NCBI RefSeq assembly: GCF_007197575.1
Contig: NZ_CP041616.1
Coordinates: 3,162,001 to 3,226,000, forward strand
Direction of reading: 5' to 3'
Origin: Ornithinimicrobium ciconiae
GTDB taxonomy: Bacteria; Actinomycetota; Actinomycetes; Actinomycetales; Dermatophilaceae
Length of the DNA: 64,000 nucleotides
Position 1 is the stretch's first letter. Every line of letters starts with the position of its first letter. The notes beneath the pieces are model-generated. The model was not told the DNA's origin, did not search any database, and was given only the letters and a program-made list of their open reading frames with translations. The translations under genes were made by a program, and so were the position numbers. Below are positions 19,927 to 29,186 of this stretch, piece by piece.

Positions 19927-19971
19927 CCCTTGACTCTAAGGGCATCGCATGGGGTCCGCCAGACCCGTCGC

Positions 19972-20712
19972 TCACCCTGTGGACAAGGGTCGCCGGGCTC
20001 GCACCAGCCAGCCGCGGCCCGGCGCATACGGCAAGTCGCCCACCACGACGTCCTCGAAGCCCGCAGCCGCCAACGAGGTTTCCAGCTCCTCCCGGGAGCG
20101 GAAGCGCAGCGTCGAAGTGGAGATGACGTCCTGTCCGTCAGGGAACTCGTTGTGCGCGGTGAAACTGACCAGGAGCGGGTCCTCCCGCACGGCGGTGATC
20201 TCCATCCATTCGGTCAGCGGCCCAAGGCCCGGCACGTCGGTGGTGGCCCGGGTCGCCTCGGGGGTCCACCGCTCCCAGCCCCTGTTCTCAGGGACCCGGC
20301 TCTCGAACGCCAGGTGCCCACCCGGGCGCAGTGCCGCGTGGATCGCCGCGAGCGTCTCCGCCCAGGCCTCGTCCGTGAGGAAGACCTGCGCGACGTTCGC
20401 GGTCATCGTCGCGAGGTCAACCTGCAGCGAGCCCAGCGCAGTGGCGTCACCGTGCACCCAGGTGACCCGATCGGCATACTCCTTGCCCCGGGCCACGCCC
20501 AGGCTGGCACCTGCCGGGTCGACCCCCGTCACCTCGATCCCGCGCTGCGCCAGCAGTATGCCGAAGGTGCCGGTCCCGCACCCGACGTCCAGCACCGATC
20601 GGGCACCGACCTCCTCCGCGACAGCCAGGTAGGTGTCCAGGTCGCTGCGGTCGGGGTCGAGGACGTCGTAGAGCGGGGCGAGGCGCGGGTCATCGAACTC
20701 AGCATCAGGCAT
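19972..20712 (-). CDS. Class I SAM-dependent methyltransferase
   Basis: 246 residues. Motif I VLDVGCGTGTFG, acidic end of strand 2 VTGVDPAG, motif with GDAT, and a post-core beta-rich domain (residues 130-240). Small-molecule methylase of the type 11/25 group; substrate unknown. Confidence 0.85.
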   Translation of the reverse strand: MPDAEFDDPRLAPLYDVLDPDRSDLDTYLAVAEEVGARSVLDVGCGTGTFGILLAQRGIEVTGVDPAGASLGVARGKEYADRVTWVHGDATALGSLQVDLATMTANVAQVFLTDEAWAETLAAIHAALRPGGHLAFESRVPENRGWERWTPEATRATTDVPGLGPLTEWMEITAVREDPLLVSFTAHNEFPDGQDVISTSTLRFRSREELETSLAAAGFEDVVVGDLPYAPGRGWLVRARRPLSTG

Positions 20713-20765
20713 GGCGGCGACGGTATCCGCGTGATCGGCGAAGCGCGACGGGTTATCGCGGAGGG

Positions 20766-21506
20766 CTACTGTCCGGACGGTGGTGGGGGCGGGGGCGGAG
20801 GGCCTCCCTGGTAGCCACCCTGCTGGTAGCCACCCTGCTGGTCACCACCCTGCTGATAGCCGCCACCCTGGGGGTAACCGCCCTGCTGATAGCCACCCTG
20901 CTGATAGCCGCCACCCTGGGGGTAACCGCCGTAACCGCCGGGCGGGCCAGCGGTCAGCGCCCGCTTGCTCTCGCCCCGACCGATAAACCAGATGATCGCC
21001 CCGATGATCGCCAGGACGCCACCCAGGATCATGCCGCCGATGCCCGCCAGGACCCCGAAGATGCCGCCGATCGTGCCGGCCACATTCAGGGCCGGGCCCA
21101 CGAGCGTCCTCGGCCCCTCGCAGGCCACCGTGTGCTCCCCCGCCTGCTCAGCCGTGAAGTTGCCGACGTTGACGTAGGTCGTGTCGCCGCTGGTCCCCTC
21201 GATCTCTGTGGTGCGACTGAGGTTGAGCTCCTCCCCGTCGGGTCCGGTCACCGTGCAGCGCGCGTTCTCGCTGCCCTGCTCGACCTGATAGATCGTGCGC
21301 TCGTCGCCGGCCTGCAACGAGACCGTCCTCTCGCCATCGATCGGTAGGGCCTCCTCGACGGCAGTGCTGATCGCATTGAAGGAGGCGAGACCGGTGATGA
21401 TCGCGAGCGCTAGGGAGCCGAGGCCAAGGACCACCCCGATCCAGAAGGTGACCGCCCCTCCCTTGCGCTTACCGCGACCGGGCAGGGGACCAGCGACGTT
21501 GGACAT
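20766..21506 (-). CDS. Membrane protein with Gly/Tyr/Gln-rich repeat tail
   Basis: 246 residues: a helix near residue 25, an exposed beta-type domain (about 45-125), two further helices (about 130-175), and a disordered cytosolic tail of about 50 residues made of GGYQQGG/GGYPQGG repeats ending in a run of prolines. Domain organisation resembles actinobacterial envelope proteins with low-complexity tails; no assigned function. ATG 21506 is used rather than GTG 21515. Confidence 0.7.
   Translation of the reverse strand: MSNVAGPLPGRGKRKGGAVTFWIGVVLGLGSLALAIITGLASFNAISTAVEEALPIDGERTVSLQAGDERTIYQVEQGSENARCTVTGPDGEELNLSRTTEIEGTSGDTTYVNVGNFTAEQAGEHTVACEGPRTLVGPALNVAGTIGGIFGVLAGIGGMILGGVLAIIGAIIWFIGRGESKRALTAGPPGGYGGYPQGGGYQQGGYQQGGYPQGGGYQQGGDQQGGYQQGGYQGGPPPPPPPPSGQ
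20806..20940 (-). repeat. In-gene short tandem repeats (GGYQQGG codons)
   Basis: On the + strand the stretch is built from near-identical 15-18 base blocks containing CACCCTGCTG and the variant CACCCTGGGGGTAACC. Such blocks are likely to vary in number between strains. Confidence 0.7.
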
Positions 21507-21555
21507 GGACGCCACCGTAGCGCGGTCTCAGCACGGGCGACAGCAGGCTCACACG

Positions 21556-22005
21556 TCAGGCCCCGGCGTTCTCGGCGAGCGGGGCCTTAAAGCGCATCAT
21601 GTTGCCGGCCGGGTCACGGAACGCGCAGTCACGCACCCCATAGAACTGGTCGGCCGGCTCCTGCAGCACCTCGGCGCCGGTGCTCTCCACCTTCGCGAAG
21701 AGCGCATCCACGTCGCGCACCTCAAAGACCAGGGCGGAGAGCACCCCCTTGGCCATCAGGTCGGCCACAGCGGACTTGTCCTCCTCGCTCATCGGCACAC
21801 CAAAGGCCTGGTAGTCCTGGATGACGATCTCGATCTCAGGCTGACCCGGCGGGGTGAAGGTGAGCCAGCGAAAGTCGCCCTGGGAGACGTCCTGGCGCAC
21901 CTCCAGGCCCAGGGCGTCGCGATAGAACGCCAGCGCGGCGTCGACGTCGTCGACGATCACGAAACAGCTGTTGAGGATGGGTGAGGTGAGGGTGTTTTCG
22001 CTCAT
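21556..22005 (-). CDS. VOC-family (glyoxalase/dioxygenase-like) protein
   Basis: 149 residues with one VOC domain: LNSCFVIVDDVDAALAFYRDALGLEVR at the N-terminus and DPAGNMMRF near the end. Family members bind a metal or a drug. The AraC-type regulator gene lies 28 bases upstream on the same strand, so it probably controls this gene. Confidence 0.85.
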   Translation of the reverse strand: MSENTLTSPILNSCFVIVDDVDAALAFYRDALGLEVRQDVSQGDFRWLTFTPPGQPEIEIVIQDYQAFGVPMSEEDKSAVADLMAKGVLSALVFEVRDVDALFAKVESTGAEVLQEPADQFYGVRDCAFRDPAGNMMRFKAPLAENAGA

Positions 22006-22033
22006 GTCTGCAACGTTACGACTGCTCGGGGTC

Positions 22034-22447
22034 TTAGCGCTTCTCCGATCCTGATCGGCGCCGCACCGGCCGGGTGGCGTGCTTGACGAAGCACCCGGGG
22101 ATACCGACCAGCTGGTCGTGACTGCGGGCCCGGTAGGCGCTCGGGCTCTCCCCCACCAACTCGGTGAACCGGGCACTGAACGAGCCGAGCGAGGTGAAGC
22201 CGACGGCCATGCAGACGTCGGTGACGCTCTGGTCACCGAACCGGAGCAGGGCCATCGCCCGCTCGACCCGGCGCGTCATCAGCCAGGAGTAGGGCGTCTC
22301 CCCGAACGCCTCCTTGAAGGAGCGCTGGAAGTGCCCCACCGACATGAGGGCCTCGCGGGCGAGGCGAGGAACGTCGAGCGGTTCGGCATACTCCCGGTCG
22401 ATCAGGTCGCGCACCCGGCGCAACCTGATCAGGTCCTCCCGCTCCAC
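22034..22447 (-). CDS. AraC-family transcriptional regulator (DNA-binding domain only)
   Basis: 137 residues made almost only of the double helix-turn-helix: LARE...VGHFQRSFKEAFGETPYSWL and VCMAVGFTSLGSFSARFTELVGESPSAYR. There is no ligand-binding domain. The GTG at 22447 is chosen, which gives a start in EREDLIRLRRVRDLID as in related short regulators. It lies upstream of the VOC gene and divergent from argS. Confidence 0.85.
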   Translation of the reverse strand: MEREDLIRLRRVRDLIDREYAEPLDVPRLAREALMSVGHFQRSFKEAFGETPYSWLMTRRVERAMALLRFGDQSVTDVCMAVGFTSLGSFSARFTELVGESPSAYRARSHDQLVGIPGCFVKHATRPVRRRSGSEKR

Positions 22448-22502
22448 CCGGACAGTATGACGGAGCGCCGGACACCCGGCCCGCTCACCGTAGGCTGGGC
22501 CC

Positions 22503-24236
22503 ATGTCCTTGCAGTCCGAACTCTTCCCCCTGGTCTCCTCCGCGATCGAGGCAGCGCTCGGCCCGGAGCACGCCGGGGCGGATCCGGTGCTGCGCCCGAG
22601 TCAGTTCGCCGACATCCAGGTCAACGCGGCGTTGGCCCTGGCCAAGCGCGTGGGCAAGCCGCCCCGCGAGGTCGCCGCCCAGATCGTCGAGCACCTGCCC
22701 ACCGACGGCGTCTTCGGGCAGGTCGAGATCAGCGGACCCGGCTTCATCAACCTCACGCTGGCCGACGGCTGGATCAACGACCGGGTCAGCGCGATGGCTG
22801 CCGACGACCGGCACGGTGTGCCCGTGCAGCCGGCCCAGCAGATCCCGATCGACTACTCCGCACCCAACGTGGCCAAGGAGATGCACGTCGGTCATCTGCG
22901 CACCACCGTGGTGGGGGACGCGCTGGCCCGCACCCTGGAGCACCTGGGACACCACGTCGTGCGGCAGAACCACATCGGCGACTGGGGCACCCCCTTCGGC
23001 ATGCTGATCGAGCACCTCCTGGCGGTGGGCGAGGACAGCGACGAGGCGCGCCTGCTGGAGAGCGACCCCAACGCCTTCTACCAGGGCGCCCGGGCCCGCT
23101 TCGACTCTGACGAGGAGTTCGCCACCCGCTCCCGCACCCGGGTGGTGTCGCTCCAGGCCGGGGACGCGGACACGCTGCGCCTGTGGACCGAGCTGGTCGA
23201 GCTGTCCAAGCGCTACTTCAACCGGATCTACGGCGCGCTGGGCGTGACCCTGACCGATGCCGACCTGGCGGGTGAGTCCACCTACAACGACGAGCTCGCA
23301 GCGATCTGTGACGAGCTGGAGGCCGCCGGGATCGCCACGATGAGCGATGGCGCGCTGTGCGTCTTCCTCGACGGTTACACCGGTCGCGAGGGCAAGCCCG
23401 TGCCGCTGATCATCCGCAAGTCCGACGGTGGTTATGGCTATGGCACCACCGACCTCGCCACGGTCCGTCACCGGGTGGAGCACCTCGGCGCGGACCGCAT
23501 CCTGTATGTCGTGGGCGCCCCTCAGTCGCTGCACCTCAACATGGTGTGGGCCACCGCGCGCAAGGCTGGCTGGCTGCCGGAGTCGGTCGAGGTGGTCCAC
23601 GTCCAGATCGGCAACGTGCTCGGGCCGGATCGCAAGATCCTGCGCACCCGCTCGGGCGCGCCGCTGCGGCTCATGGCGCTGCTGGACGAGTCCGTCGCCA
23701 CCGCGCGCGCTGTCATCGACGAGGCCCGGCCCGACCTGCCGGAGGAGACCCGCGCGGTCATCGCCCCGCAGATCGGCATCGGTGCGGTCAAGTACGCCGA
23801 CCTGTCCGTCGCGCACGACAGCGAGTACGTCTTCGACCTGGGTCGGATGACCTCGCTGACCGGAAACACCGGTCCCTACCTGCAGTATGCCGCCGCGCGC
23901 GTGCGGTCGATCTTCCGCGCCGCCGACGCCGGGCCGGAGCAGAGTCGCACGAGCCAGATCGTGGTCAGCGAGGCAGCCGAACGCGCCCTCGCCCTAGAGC
24001 TCATCGAGTTCGGCGAGGTGGTCGCACAGGTCGGGGAGAGCCTCGAGCCGCACCGGCTGTGCGGATATCTCTTCCAGCTGGCGCAGTCCTTCTCGGCCTT
24101 CTATGAGCACTGCCCGGTGCTCAAGGCCGCGGACCCTGCGGTTCGGCAGTCGCGGCTGGCGCTGTGCGCGCTCACCCTGGATGTGCTGGTGACCGGTCTC
24201 GATCTGCTGGGCATCGAGTCCCCTGAGGTGATGTGA
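22503..24236 (+). CDS. argS: Arginine-tRNA ligase
   Basis: Charges tRNA-Arg. 577 residues. N-terminal Add-1 domain (residues 1-110), HIGH motif as HVGH in SAPNVAKEMHVGHLRTT, Rossmann catalytic core, a KMSKS-region variant at about residue 380, and a DALR anticodon-binding end (QYAAARVRSIFRAA, then LFQLAQSFSAFYEHCPV). Complete and in the usual length range. Confidence 0.96.
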   Translation: MSLQSELFPLVSSAIEAALGPEHAGADPVLRPSQFADIQVNAALALAKRVGKPPREVAAQIVEHLPTDGVFGQVEISGPGFINLTLADGWINDRVSAMAADDRHGVPVQPAQQIPIDYSAPNVAKEMHVGHLRTTVVGDALARTLEHLGHHVVRQNHIGDWGTPFGMLIEHLLAVGEDSDEARLLESDPNAFYQGARARFDSDEEFATRSRTRVVSLQAGDADTLRLWTELVELSKRYFNRIYGALGVTLTDADLAGESTYNDELAAICDELEAAGIATMSDGALCVFLDGYTGREGKPVPLIIRKSDGGYGYGTTDLATVRHRVEHLGADRILYVVGAPQSLHLNMVWATARKAGWLPESVEVVHVQIGNVLGPDRKILRTRSGAPLRLMALLDESVATARAVIDEARPDLPEETRAVIAPQIGIGAVKYADLSVAHDSEYVFDLGRMTSLTGNTGPYLQYAAARVRSIFRAADAGPEQSRTSQIVVSEAAERALALELIEFGEVVAQVGESLEPHRLCGYLFQLAQSFSAFYEHCPVLKAADPAVRQSRLALCALTLDVLVTGLDLLGIESPEVM

Positions 24237-24240
24237 GGGC

Positions 24241-25218
24241 TCAGAGCCAGCCCGACCGCCGGAACGCGCGATAGAGGAAGATGCAGGCCAGGGCCATCAG
24301 CGCCACGACCAGGGGATAGCCAAAGCTCCAGTGCAGCTCGGGCATGTCCTCGAAGTTCATGCCATAGACGCCGGCGACCATCGTCGGCACCGCCGCCATT
24401 GCCACCCAGGCCGAGATCTTGCGCATGTCGTTGTTCTGCTGGATCGAGATCTGAGCCAGATGGGCGTTGAAGATGTCGCCGAGCAGCCGGTCATAGGTCT
24501 CGATGTGGTCGGTGACCCGCAGCAGGTGGTCGCCGACGTCACGGAAGCGCAGCTGCAGCTCGCCGGACTCGATCGGCCCCTCCGCGCTGGAGAGCCAGGC
24601 CACCGCAGGAGTGAGCGGGGCGGCGGCCCGACGGAACTCCAGAACCTCACGCTTGAGCCGATAGATCGCCCCGGAGTGCGCCGTGTCGTTGCTGCCGAAG
24701 ACGGACTCCTCGATCTCGTCCAGGTCAGCAGCGACCTCGAGGTCGATCTCCAGATAGGTGTCAACCACCGCGTCCAGGACGGCATGCAGCACACCGTCTG
24801 GTCCCTGCTCGGCGAGCCGTTCGGGGCTGGCCTCCAGGATGCGGCGCACGGGGGTCAGGGGCGCCACGTCACCACGGCGGACGGTGACCACGAAGCCATC
24901 GCCGACAAAGATCATGATCTCGCCGGTCTCGATGTCGGAGGTCTCCTCGACATAGGCCAGCGTCTTGAGCGCGGCGAAGATCGTCGAGCCATAGCCCTCG
25001 ACCTTGACCCGCTGCCGACCGGAGACCGCGTCCTCCACGGCGAGCGGGTGCAGCCCCAACTCCTGGTCGACGTCGGCGAACTCGGCATCGGTCGGGTCCT
25101 TGAGCCCGATCCAGAGGAAATCACTGCCCTCCGAGGCGCGGATGGCGGCAAGGTCGTCGCTGAGGTCGCCGCACTCGTGGCGGATGCCCTTGCGATAGAC
25201 CGCCCGGTCGACGATCAG
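24241..25218 (-). CDS. corA: CorA-type Mg2+/Co2+ channel
   Basis: 325 residues: soluble alpha/beta domain, long helices (about 160-265) and two C-terminal helices flanking the family filter YGMNFE. No ATG, GTG or TTG lies at the expected start. The family N-terminus (M)IVDRAVYRKG is preceded by CTG at 25218, eight bases after AAGGGG, so a CTG start is proposed. The only longer option runs deep into the DUF3618 gene. It begins four bases after that gene's stop. Confidence 0.88.
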   Translation of the reverse strand: MIVDRAVYRKGIRHECGDLSDDLAAIRASEGSDFLWIGLKDPTDAEFADVDQELGLHPLAVEDAVSGRQRVKVEGYGSTIFAALKTLAYVEETSDIETGEIMIFVGDGFVVTVRRGDVAPLTPVRRILEASPERLAEQGPDGVLHAVLDAVVDTYLEIDLEVAADLDEIEESVFGSNDTAHSGAIYRLKREVLEFRRAAAPLTPAVAWLSSAEGPIESGELQLRFRDVGDHLLRVTDHIETYDRLLGDIFNAHLAQISIQQNNDMRKISAWVAMAAVPTMVAGVYGMNFEDMPELHWSFGYPLVVALMALACIFLYRAFRRSGWL

Positions 25219-25222
25219 TGGG

Positions 25223-25504
25223 TCACCCCTTGTAGAAGACCCGGCGGGCCAGACCCAGTGCGATCGCGACACCGGCGACGATCGCCAGCCCCGTCGCGAG
25301 CCGGTCATAGCGCGGCTCACCGGTCTCGGTGAAGGCTGCCCGGTTGGCACGGAGCTTGAGCGCCTCCACCTGACGACGCTTGATTTCCTGGGGCGAGGCT
25401 CGGAAGGTCAACTGATCCACGGTGCGGGCCAGTCGCTCACGAGTCGCGGTGAGCTCCGCCTCGATCTCCTTCTGAGAGCGAGTCCGCGGCTTGCTGTCGG
25501 CCAT
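25223..25504 (-). CDS. DUF3618 membrane-anchored protein
   Basis: 93 residues. DUF3618 motif: QKEIEAELTATRERLARTVDQL, then a single C-terminal helix (GLAIVAGVAIALGLA). Common beside envelope or stress genes in actinobacteria; function unknown. Likely co-transcribed with corA downstream. Confidence 0.85.
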   Translation of the reverse strand: MADSKPRTRSQKEIEAELTATRERLARTVDQLTFRASPQEIKRRQVEALKLRANRAAFTETGEPRYDRLATGLAIVAGVAIALGLARRVFYKG

Positions 25505-25581
25505 CTGTGCACGCCTTTCCCTGGTGACTACGTCGCCTGAGACGATAACGCAGAACTCGACCCACGACCTCAGGAGACGCT

Positions 25582-26052
25582 ATGACCCGCCTCGAGCCGG
25601 GCCAGCAGGCCCCCGCCTGGACCCTTCCCGACGCCGACGGCAAGCAGGTGTCGCTCAGCGACTATGCCGGCCGCAAGCTGATCATCTACTTCTACCCGGC
25701 CGCGATGACGCCCGGTTGCACCAAGCAGGCCTGCGACTTCCGCGACAACCTCGCGGTGCTGCAGGGCCATGGGTATGCCGTGGTCGGGATCTCCCCCGAC
25801 TCCCCGGAGAAGTTGACGAAGTTCACCGACAAGGAGTCGCTCACCTTCCCCGTGCTGGCCGACGAGGACAAGGCGGTGCTCACGGCATACGGCGCCTTCG
25901 GCGAGAAGAAGCTCTATGGCAAGACCGTGACCGGTGTCATCCGCTCGACCATCGTGGTCGACGAGGAGGGCGCCGTGGAACTCGCGAAGTACAACGTCAA
26001 GGCGACCGGCCACGTCGCCATGCTGGCCAAGGCACTGGGCGTCAGCCTCTGA
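25582..26052 (+). CDS. bcp: Thioredoxin-dependent peroxiredoxin Bcp
   Basis: Reduces hydroperoxides using thioredoxin. 156 residues. Peroxidatic and resolving cysteines are in MTPGCTKQACDFRD (five residues apart, atypical 2-Cys Bcp); conserved YFYPA and SPDSPEKLTKF. Good ribosome site AGGAG eight bases before the ATG. Confidence 0.95.
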   Translation: MTRLEPGQQAPAWTLPDADGKQVSLSDYAGRKLIIYFYPAAMTPGCTKQACDFRDNLAVLQGHGYAVVGISPDSPEKLTKFTDKESLTFPVLADEDKAVLTAYGAFGEKKLYGKTVTGVIRSTIVVDEEGAVELAKYNVKATGHVAMLAKALGVSL

Positions 26053-26127
26053 GCTGCGCTGCCTCGTCGCCCCGAACCGGAACTGGCTGCGTTTCGTCCT
26101 CGACGGGGCACTAGCATCGGGGCGCAA

Positions 26128-26209
26128 GCGCTCGTGGTGGAATTGGCAGACACGCAGGATTTAGGTTCCTGTGCCTTCGGGTGTGCGGGTTCAAGTCCCG
26201 CCGAGCGCA
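26128..26209 (+). tRNA. tRNA-Leu (anticodon TAG)
   Basis: 82-nt class II tRNA: acceptor GCGCTCG/CGAGCGC, anticodon loop TTTAGGT (TAG) closed by CAGGA/TCCTG, long variable arm, T arm GCGGGTTCAAGTCCCGC, discriminator A. Confidence 0.93.
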
Positions 26210-26214
26210 CTCTC

Positions 26215-26679
26215 TCAACGCACCAGTGTCGTGGGCTCGTGGTCCACCGGGAAGTTCACCGAGCTGGCGATAAAGCACGCCTGGTTGGCCTCGTGGTGCA
26301 GGTGCGGCACCAGCGCGACGTGAGCAGGATCGGCGATCGTCACCGTCGGCCGCAGCAACACCCTCGTGAAGTGGCCGCCGATGCCGTCCTGCTCCATGGT
26401 TCCCACCGGCTGGTCCCGGTATCCGACCACCGTTACTCCGTGGGTCACCGCGATGTGCAGGAACGAGAGCAGGTGGCACTCGCTGAGAGCTGCCACGAGC
26501 AACAGCTCGGGGTTCCAGCGCGCTGGGTCTCCGCGGAAGGGCTTGTCAGCTGAGAGCTCGAGCTCAGGGCGACCCACGCTCGAGGCCAGCACGTCCCGGC
26601 CATAGTCGCGATAGCCGGAGGTGCCGCTCCCCCGGTCCCCCGTCCAGATGACCTCGATCTCATAGGTGTGCGTCGCCAT
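26215..26679 (-). CDS. OsmC-family peroxidase-like protein
   Basis: 154 residues. OsmC/Ohr fold with the two redox cysteines in LLVAALSECHLLSFLH and ANQACFIASSVNFPV. Reduces organic peroxides in characterised relatives. ATG 26679 is taken; upstream parts of the frame are antisense to the next gene. Convergent with tRNA-Leu. Confidence 0.87.
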   Translation of the reverse strand: MATHTYEIEVIWTGDRGSGTSGYRDYGRDVLASSVGRPELELSADKPFRGDPARWNPELLLVAALSECHLLSFLHIAVTHGVTVVGYRDQPVGTMEQDGIGGHFTRVLLRPTVTIADPAHVALVPHLHHEANQACFIASSVNFPVDHEPTTLVR

Positions 26680-26738
26680 ACAGCAACTGTCCCACCACTG
26701 GCTCGCCCTCAACGGCATACTCGGGGGCTGGAGGACCG

Positions 26739-27377
26739 ATGGAGACGCTGCACCCCAGTGAGTACCCGTGGGCCGAGCCCCTGCGCGCCGGGCTGCTCCG
26801 GGGCGACGCATTCGTGCCGGAGGCCTGCGTTGATGATCTCGAGGGGCGGGTCCCGGTTGTGGCAGTCGGGTCCAACGCCTCCCCCGCTGTGCTGCGACAC
26901 AAGCTCGGCCCGCTGCTGAGCACCGGCGTGCCTCTCGCCGTGGTCCAGGTCGAGGGGCTGGCAGTGGGCCACTCCGCACATGTCAGCGCGCGGGGCTACA
27001 TCGCAGCTGCCCCCTTCCGCAGCGAAGGGGCGCACGAAGCGGTCGTGGCGTGGTTCGACACGGCGCAGCTGGCCACCCTGGACGCCACCGAGCCCAACTA
27101 TCGGCGGATCCCGCTACCCGACGACATGTCGTGCCGGCAGGGTGACGTGTCAGTCGCCGGTGCGGAGGTGTATGCGTCGGTGCACGGTGTCCTCGGCGAG
27201 GACAGCACTCCGTTGAGTCTGCGCGACCAGATCAGTGCCCTGTCCTGGCTGGCTCATCGATTGCCCGCGCCGATCGCCTCCGCCCTGAACCATGGCAGCC
27301 TCCGCGAGGCAAACACACGTGAGCGGGTGCGAGGTGCCTTGATCGAGGCCGGACTGGTCCTGCCCTCCGGTCTATGA
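26739..27377 (+). CDS. Hypothetical, gamma-glutamylcyclotransferase-like
   Basis: 212 residues. The segment PVVAVGSNASPAVLRHKL resembles the (Y)GSN substrate loop of the gamma-glutamylcyclotransferase fold, and DATEPNYRRIPL resembles its later conserved block. The catalytic Glu cannot be assigned with confidence. Function therefore stays open. Codon use is that of a real gene; divergent from OsmC. Confidence 0.6.
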   Translation: METLHPSEYPWAEPLRAGLLRGDAFVPEACVDDLEGRVPVVAVGSNASPAVLRHKLGPLLSTGVPLAVVQVEGLAVGHSAHVSARGYIAAAPFRSEGAHEAVVAWFDTAQLATLDATEPNYRRIPLPDDMSCRQGDVSVAGAEVYASVHGVLGEDSTPLSLRDQISALSWLAHRLPAPIASALNHGSLREANTRERVRGALIEAGLVLPSGL

Positions 27378-27501
27378 CCCCGCCGAGATGCTGAGTCCAG
27401 CGCTCCGGCCTGAGCTCAGCGGAGGCCTCTGAGCCGCAGGAGAGCGTCGGCGGACATGGCTGTGTGCCCGGCCGCGGAGGGTCGGGCGCGGGGCAGGGTG
27501 G

Positions 27502-29012
27502 TCACACGTGCCAGGTCACGATGGATCCGGCGACGGTGGCTATCAGGTCCTTGTCGTGTACGAGGGTGTGGTGTCGCGGACAGAGCAGGACCAGGAAGGC
27601 GATGTCGGTGCCACCACCGCGGCACCACCAGATGATGTGGTGCGCGTCGCACCAGGTCCCGGGCACATCGCAGCCGGGGTAGGTGCAGTGCCTGTCGCGG
27701 ACCATCAGTGCTTTGAATTGTCCCGGCGTCGCTAGCCGCACCGTGCGTCCCAGGCTCAGGGGTTCGCCGTGCTCACCGAGCACGATCGGGGTCAGGTCCC
27801 CGATGCACGCCAACCGTCCGGCCTGCGCCGCGTCCAGCACCGCACCGGTGTTGGACAACGCCGCCCCGGCAGGTTTGCCCGTGTCCGGGTCTGCTGTGAC
27901 CGTGACCATCACCGACGCACGTCCCGAGGACGGCGGGGCACCGGGGTTGGACATCCCACGGTTGAGCACCATCAGCAACGCGTCGAACTTCCGCTGCCCG
28001 GGGCTGCGCAGGTCCAAACCCCCACCCTCATCCAGGGCGGTCTTGTCCGGCACCGGTGCCGCCAACGGCCCGTTCAACACCCCATCGATCAGTGCCGCCT
28101 CCACCTCCGGGGCGTCGACGGTGAAGCGGGTCATGCCCCTGCCCAGGGCGCGGCGTGACACCGTCCGCAGGGCCTGCGCGGTGTCCTTGGTCTCCTCCCG
28201 GGGCTTTTCGTCCAGCAGGTCGATCAACAACTTCTTGCACACCACCTGAAGGTCCGCGTCGCTGATCTGCGGGTCGATCGCCGCGTCCGTAGCGATACCC
28301 GCATAGTCCTGCGCCTGCTCGGGGGTCAGGCACGGCACCAACCGGCGCATCGTGCGGGCCACCAACGCGCCCCGATCCACCCCCGTGCGCCCCTGCACGA
28401 CCGCTAACGCCAAGGCGGCCCCCCAGTCGCACTCACCGGCACGGACCACGTCCAGGATATGGCAGGCCTCCTGCTTCGACAACCACTGGCAACGCACCCG
28501 CAACCAGGTCGGCAACGACATCCCCACCTGGTTGTGCAACCCCCGCTCCCAACACTCCCGGGCCAGGGCCACGACCTGCCCGATCACCTGGTTACGGACC
28601 CGCCCGGCCGCTTCCAACCCCGCCACCAGCTCGGACTCAAAGACCGCCACCAACCCCTCGGCCCCCACTGCCCGGCCCGCTGCAGGCCCCGACCCGCAAC
28701 CTCCAACCCACCCACCAGATCCTGGGCAGGATCAGCCTCCTGACCCAGCCCCGCCAACGCCTCCTCGACGTCGGCGACCAACGCGGCATACTCCGCACCC
28801 TCGGTGTCCGAAACCGCCCCCAACTCGGTCCAGAACTGCCCCTCCCACACCCGGGCCACCTCCTCCAGGCCCTCCCCCGGACCAACTGCACCGGGCCCGA
28901 CGTCACCAGCGCCCGACACGCAGTCCAGGTCGAAGGTGCGCCAGTCCGGCGCGCGGCGCTGACCCAGGAGAACACTCTCCCCGACCTGCGGCCCGCCGCC
29001 TCTCCCCTTCAT
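27502..29012 (-). pseudogene. DUF222/HNH endonuclease-like protein (13E12 family), frameshifted
   Basis: The C-terminal part (from about 28668) holds the DUF222 region and an intact HNH/zinc motif: CTYPGCDVPGTWCDAHH, then CPRHHTLVH. The N-terminal part is in another frame, from ATG 29012 (MKGRGGG) to ...AGQWG at about 28665. Adding one G to the GGGGG run there fuses QWG to AEGLVAVFES and gives a protein of about 503 residues. Family members are repeated in mycobacterial genomes and some are DNA-damage inducible. Confidence 0.75.
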
Positions 29013-29013
29013 G

Positions 29014-29027
29014 CGAACAAGTGTACT
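29014..29027 (-). promoter_or_regulatory. Possible LexA (SOS) box
   Basis: CGAACAAGTGTACT matches the actinobacterial SOS consensus CGAAC-N4-GTTCG at eight of ten positions. It is immediately upstream of the DUF222/HNH start, where mycobacterial homologues also carry such boxes. Confidence 0.4.
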
Positions 29028-29086
29028 AATCATCACTGACGGTCGCAACCCCAACACGCCCACAACATCCCAAACGGCACACGCCT

Positions 29087-29142
29087 GACGGATCGGACAG
29101 TCGACCACCACCCAATCGCGCCAGACGGATCGGACAGTCGAC
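29087..29142. repeat. Two direct 19-bp repeats
   Basis: GACGGATCGGACAGTCGAC at 29087-29105 and again at 29124-29142 (37-base period), between the divergent DUF222 start and the LysE 3' end. Purpose unknown. Confidence 0.7.
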
Positions 29143-29186
29143 GACCGACAATAGGGCCAGCATCAACCGTCCAGACTCTTGCGCGG

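Noticed and set aside
22485..23816. 443-codon frame on the minus strand
   Set aside because: It lies entirely opposite argS, has no domain pattern, and shows the mirror composition of a high-GC gene.
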